Source: Candidatus Nitrosocosmicus sp.
GTDB taxonomy: Archaea; Thermoproteota; Nitrososphaeria; Nitrososphaerales; Nitrososphaeraceae
Length of the DNA: 6,955 bases
Direction: 5' to 3'
Assembly: GCA_030452275.1 (NCBI GenBank)
Contig: JAKDMR010000108.1
Span: 1-6,955 of the forward strand
The notes below the pieces were generated by a model, which saw only the letters and a list, made by a program, of their open reading frames with translations, did not search any database and was not told where the DNA came from. Numbering within the stretch: the stretch's first letter is position 1; each line of letters starts with the position of its first letter. The position numbers and the translations under genes were made by a program. Shown here in pieces: positions 3,804 to 6,955 of this stretch.

Positions 3804-5786
3804 TTATAATTTAGTTACGAAGAAGGATTCAAGGGAATCCGGATTTTCAACTAACAAAAGGTCATCTTTCGAAATGTCAATATCTAAGAGTTTCTTACGT
3901 ATCAATCTTCTTAATATTTTTCCTGATCGATTCTTGGGTAGTTCATTAACAAAATAAATGGCTTTAGGAAGTAGAAATTTACCAATCCTGTTTGTTAGTA
4001 GTTTTTCAAGATCCGTCTTTATTAAAGAGTATGTCTGGTATGTCATATCAGCATTATTCATAACACAGAAAATACATACAGATTCACCGCTTATCGCGTC
4101 TGGAATGCCAACAGCAGCTGACTCAATGATTCCCGAGTAGCTCGTTAACACTTCTTCAATTTCACTAGGATCAATCCTATGTCCAGAAATTTTCATGATA
4201 TCATCTATTCTGCCAGATATATACCACATGTTTTGTGAATCAGTCCGAACCTTATCGCCATGATTCCAAATATTAGGAAATTTTGACCAATATGTGTGCA
4301 TGTATCTTTCCTCATCATTTAGTATGCCTTTAGTCATCCCAGGCCACGGATTCCTAATAACAAGATATCCGTCATCAACAGATTTACCCTGGTCATTTAA
4401 GATATCAACATCCAATCCTGGTACGGGTACACCTACAGATGTAGGTACATTGTCCAAGAATGGAAGCATACTTAGAATGGCTCCTCCTATCTCAGTGCCA
4501 CCTGACAAATTTATAATAGGACAGCGATTGTTTCCTACTTTTGAAAAATACCAATCCCACGCTTCCTTGTTCAATCGCTCACCTGTGGAAACCAGTAGCC
4601 TTAGAGAAGAAAAGTGAAACTTTGAAAAATCAATCTTATTTCTCATAAATTGTCTTATTGCTGTTGGGGCAGCTCCGAATATTGTAACTTGCAGATCATC
4701 AACTTGCCTTGCCCAATAATCTATAGATGGAAAGTCCAACGTATCTTCAAAAATGACAGCAGTTGATCCTACTATCGGGGATCCATAAACTATCCATGTT
4801 TGACCAGTAATCCAACCTATATCAGCATACCAAAAAATAGTATCAGTAGATTTGAGATCTATTAAGTATGCTGATTGATGAGCAGAAAAAATTGAAAATC
4901 CACCATGTGTCTGAATTGTACCTTTCGGCTTCCCAGTCGTTCCTGAAGTGTATAAAATGAACAAAGGATCACTAGATTCCATTAGCTCTGCTTCGAATTT
5001 TCTGTTTGAATCATAAGTGCTTAATGCATCATCATAAATTCGCTTAAACGAAAGCACTCTATCATTAGGACAATGATCAGAATCAGATTCCTCAGTTTCA
5101 GATACAATTATTTTTTTTACAAAAGTATTGGATAACGCATCTTCCCAGTGTGTTCTTAAATTAATTACTCTGCCCCTCCTTTGAAAAGAATCACTAGTAA
5201 TTAAATATGAAGAATTTGAATCAACGAGTCTCTGTTCAAGTGCTGTCTTACCAAAACCAGAAAAGATTGGCACATGAACCGCGCCTAATTTTGATATCGC
5301 ATAAATTGCTACAAATGACTCCATTCTCATAGGAAGATAAACTCCCACTACGTCGCCCTTTTTAACCCCAATATCTCTTAAGGCATTTGCAAATACATTT
5401 ACCCTTAGTTCGAGCTCCTTAAAACTGAGCTCCTTCTTAATCCCATCCTGGTTTACAAAGATAAATGCAGTCTTATTAGGATGTTTATTGATATTACTTT
5501 GAATAACATTATCGATAATGTTACATTTTCCTCCAACAAACCATTCGCACCAAGGTATTCCCTTTTGTGCTTCAACTACTTTATAGAATGGCTCCCTCCA
5601 TTTAATTCCAAGATCCTCATTTACAGCCTTCCAATACCAATCAACATTTTCTATAGATTTCAGCAACAAATCCTCCAACGTATCAATTTTATTTTTCTCC
5701 ATAAATCGAATTAAATTATTATCCTTTGCCAATTCCGATTTAGATGAATTAATTGAGAAGTAAGGTACCTTTAGTTTTTTGACCAT
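3804..5786 (-). CDS. AMP-forming acyl-CoA synthetase, acetyl-CoA-synthetase-like with an altered acid pocket
   Basis: The product has 660 residues, close to acetyl-CoA synthetase (about 650), starting at ATG 5786. It activates a carboxylic acid to an acyl-AMP and then to the CoA thioester in the cytoplasm. An ACS-type N-terminal cap (WKAVNEDLGIKW, EWFVGGKCNI) spans residues 50-91. The ATP P-loop YTSGTTGKPKG is at 279-289, and ADIGWITG at 321-328. SGGTEIGG is at 428-435, the ATP-ribose Asp at D511, and the hinge GRIDDIMKISGHRI at 525-538. The catalytic Lys of NRSGK is K623. All catalytic motifs are intact. In acetyl-CoA synthetase the segment before TETGG reads WWQ, and its second Trp closes the acetate pocket. 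Here it is SGG, with G429 at that place, so the acid is probably larger than acetate. Related glycine-bearing enzymes include acetoacetyl-CoA synthetases, plant AAE17/18-type enzymes and, as I recall, the Metallosphaera 4-hydroxybutyrate enzyme. The exact substrate cannot be read from sequence. Confidence 0.9.
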   Translation of the reverse strand: MVKKLKVPYFSINSSKSELAKDNNLIRFMEKNKIDTLEDLLLKSIENVDWYWKAVNEDLGIKWREPFYKVVEAQKGIPWCEWFVGGKCNIIDNVIQSNINKHPNKTAFIFVNQDGIKKELSFKELELRVNVFANALRDIGVKKGDVVGVYLPMRMESFVAIYAISKLGAVHVPIFSGFGKTALEQRLVDSNSSYLITSDSFQRRGRVINLRTHWEDALSNTFVKKIIVSETEESDSDHCPNDRVLSFKRIYDDALSTYDSNRKFEAELMESSDPLFILYTSGTTGKPKGTIQTHGGFSIFSAHQSAYLIDLKSTDTIFWYADIGWITGQTWIVYGSPIVGSTAVIFEDTLDFPSIDYWARQVDDLQVTIFGAAPTAIRQFMRNKIDFSKFHFSSLRLLVSTGERLNKEAWDWYFSKVGNNRCPIINLSGGTEIGGAILSMLPFLDNVPTSVGVPVPGLDVDILNDQGKSVDDGYLVIRNPWPGMTKGILNDEERYMHTYWSKFPNIWNHGDKVRTDSQNMWYISGRIDDIMKISGHRIDPSEIEEVLTSYSGIIESAAVGIPDAISGESVCIFCVMNNADMTYQTYSLIKTDLEKLLTNRIGKFLLPKAIYFVNELPKNRSGKILRRLIRKKLLDIDISKDDLLLVENPDSLESFFVTKL

Positions 5787-5872
5787 CTATGTTTTACTCG
5801 TTTAGAATACTTTTCAGATGTATTAGTTTATTTTTATCGTGATTTTAACTACCTTTGATGTAAGTAGTAAAA

Positions 5873-6535
5873 TTAACCGAGGGGATATTGAAAGTTGAAC
5901 TCATGTTCCCTCACTAGTACCTCGCTACCCCTATTCAACGTATAAAAATATGTTCCATTTACGTCGTATGCTTGTGATGTAGAAGAATTCGAATTATCTA
6001 CCATTGCGCTCGCTATGTTTCCTTGAGCATCAAAAAGTGAAGTTGCTTCTTCGGTCAATGGTTCTCGATCACGAAGAACGATGCTTTGATTTCCTATTAT
6101 TGTATACACTGATTCGAGAGAATCTACAAATCCCTCTGGTCTAGACCCTACATCTCCAGAACCTACCCTTACATTATCAAGGTAAACATTATAAGTAACA
6201 GTTTCGAGTATAGCTGATCCCCTATTTGGATTATATACATTGAATACAGTTTCCAATCTAGATTCGTTGTTTACTGATATTACTTTCACCGAATTGACAG
6301 ATAAAGATAAATTTTGGCTGTTGAGTTGTTGAGGGGTTAGTTCTGTCGTTTCTGGTGGACTAGATGATGATGGTTGATTTGACTGGGTTGATACGTTATT
6401 CGTACCATTGACTACTAATTCGGGATTATTGTTTGATTCTGAATTTTGAGATAAAAACCCTATATTAAACAAGTAAAAAACTACACCAACAATTATTATA
6501 CCTATCCCGACTGCATATATAACCCTCGTATTCAT
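5873..6535 (-). CDS. Membrane-anchored LEA14/WHy-like (LEA_2 fold) extracytoplasmic protein
   Basis: The product has 220 residues, from ATG 6535. Residues 5-25 form a single hydrophobic N-terminal helix with a short charged start (MNTR), either a signal anchor or an uncleaved signal. Residues 28-75 are a Ser/Asn/Pro/Gln-rich linker. From about 76 to 160 lies a domain with the LEA_2/WHy look: NLSLSVNSVKVISV, then FNVYNPNRGSAILETVTYNV and YLDNVRVGSGDVG. The NPN motif followed by a small hydrophobic-polar strand pair is characteristic of that Ig-like fold, known from desiccation-related LEA14 proteins and many archaeal envelope proteins. Seven N-glycosylation sequons (N43, N47, N75, N90, N149, N183, N193) fit an external location. 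Its real role is unknown; a stress function should not be assumed from the family name. It lies 86 bases upstream of the synthetase gene on the same strand, so co-transcription is possible. Confidence 0.75.
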   Translation of the reverse strand: MNTRVIYAVGIGIIIVGVVFYLFNIGFLSQNSESNNNPELVVNGTNNVSTQSNQPSSSSPPETTELTPQQLNSQNLSLSVNSVKVISVNNESRLETVFNVYNPNRGSAILETVTYNVYLDNVRVGSGDVGSRPEGFVDSLESVYTIIGNQSIVLRDREPLTEEATSLFDAQGNIASAMVDNSNSSTSQAYDVNGTYFYTLNRGSEVLVREHEFNFQYPLG

Positions 6536-6561
6536 AAATATGAGGATTTACTATTTGAGCC

Positions 6562-6568
6562 TATAAAA
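6562..6568 (-). promoter_or_regulatory. TATA box of the LEA14-like gene
   Basis: On the minus strand TTTTATA is centred 30 bases before the ATG at 6535, so the mRNA would be nearly leaderless. The 87-base gap between this gene and the divergent methyltransferase gene must carry both promoters. The plus-strand promoter is less clear; AAAATTTTAAGA at about 6582-6592 is a candidate. Confidence 0.5.
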
Positions 6569-6622
6569 TGGTTTAGAAAAAATTTTAAGAATGAAACCCT
6601 GTAGTGTTATAAATTATACCTA

Positions 6623-6916
6623 ATGAGATCGATAACACATGAAAAAGGGAAATGGGATGCGAAAAATTATCACAAAGTTTCTTCCATACAAGAAACCTGG
6701 GCAATAGAACTTTTGTCTAAAAGAAAGTGGAAGGGAAATGAGGTATTAGTAGATGCAGGCTGTGGAAGTGGCAGGGTTACCAAAATCATAGCGAACATTT
6801 TGAAAGAGGGTAAAATCTACGCTATCGATCTGGATAAAAACATGATCGAAAACGCAAAGATAAATCTAAAGGATCAAAAAAATGTAATTTTTATCAATTC
6901 ATGCTTTGTCGCCTAA
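6623..6916 (+). CDS. Class I SAM-dependent methyltransferase, N-terminal part; frame cut by a TAA, probably a broken gene
   Basis: ATG 6623 opens a 97-residue frame. It begins with a helix typical of small-molecule methyltransferases (WDAKNYHKVSSIQETWAIELL). The SAM-binding glycine loop VDAGCGSGR is at 43-51 and motif II YAIDLD at 66-71, with D69 the likely ribose-binding acid. The frame ends at TAA 6914-6916, far short of the 200-250 residues usual for the family. After this stop the same frame stays open to the window end and reads LKLFSWDITNLSL. That resembles the next conserved strand of trans-aconitate-methyltransferase-like enzymes (D-hydrophobic, then N-x-S-L). The acid expected at position 94 (pattern INSD) is Cys. 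I therefore favour a gene inactivated by a nonsense change, or a sequencing error; the 3' end is outside the window. The substrate is unknown. Confidence 0.65.
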   Translation: MRSITHEKGKWDAKNYHKVSSIQETWAIELLSKRKWKGNEVLVDAGCGSGRVTKIIANILKEGKIYAIDLDKNMIENAKINLKDQKNVIFINSCFVA

Positions 6917-6955
6917 CTCAAACTATTTAGCTGGGATATAACCAATTTATCACTC

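Noticed and set aside
3958..4617. Plus-strand frames (3958-4140 and 4294-4617) inside the synthetase gene
   Set aside because: They lie opposite highly conserved synthetase motifs and look like shadows.
5481..5714. Plus-strand frame opposite the N-terminal part of the synthetase
   Set aside because: It is antisense to the conserved ACS N-terminal cap and has no recognisable domain.
6898..6940. Frameshift instead of nonsense in the methyltransferase (a shifted frame reads HALSPNSNYLAGI)
   Set aside because: The shifted frame ends at another TAA within about 13 codons, whereas the original frame stays open to the window end and fits the family better.
1..6955. tRNA, rRNA, CRISPR array, insertion sequence or defence system
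   Set aside because: I looked for cloverleaf arms with a T-loop, regularly spaced repeats, transposase motifs and typical defence domains, and found none.

Overview
The window looks like a piece of an ammonia-oxidising thaumarchaeon (Nitrososphaerota). A low-GC soil lineage such as Nitrosocosmicus would fit, but this is inferred from gene style and not proven. The supporting signs are an AT-rich sequence (about one third G+C by eye), archaeal TATA-like boxes close to start codons, T-rich stretches after genes instead of bacterial hairpin terminators, a NurA nuclease, and several single-helix-anchored or secreted proteins rich in Asn, Ser and Gln.

Layout. Bases 1-751 (+) hold the 3' part of a secreted or surface protein: a Gln/Asn-rich region with a 52-residue repeat, then a beta-rich domain with clustered histidines. 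It continues upstream of the window. Bases 752-1663 hold no convincing intact gene. They contain a T-rich terminator, a probable decayed histidine-kinase fragment, a doubtful 37-residue minus-strand ORF, a perfect 14-bp palindrome and short direct repeats. Bases 1664-1912 (+) encode an 82-residue zinc-finger protein of B-box/AN1-like cross-brace type. Then come three minus-strand genes: a small membrane-anchored protein (2181-2588), a NurA-family nuclease (2843-3724) and an AMP-forming acyl-CoA synthetase (3804-5786). A fourth minus-strand gene, a membrane-anchored LEA14/WHy-like protein (5873-6535), lies upstream of the synthetase. Bases 6623 to the end (+) hold the start of a class I SAM-dependent methyltransferase whose frame is cut by a TAA codon, although the reading frame looks methyltransferase-like beyond it.

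The genes do not form one obvious pathway. The surface and membrane proteins concern the cell envelope, NurA concerns DNA end resection (its usual partner HerA is not in the window), and the synthetase concerns organic-acid activation. The most interesting single point is in the synthetase. It has the overall build of acetyl-CoA synthetase, but a glycine sits where the acetate-pocket tryptophan normally is. This predicts a larger acid substrate, with 4-hydroxybutyrate a candidate given thaumarchaeal carbon fixation. I see no evidence for a defence system, CRISPR array, insertion sequence, tRNA or rRNA.
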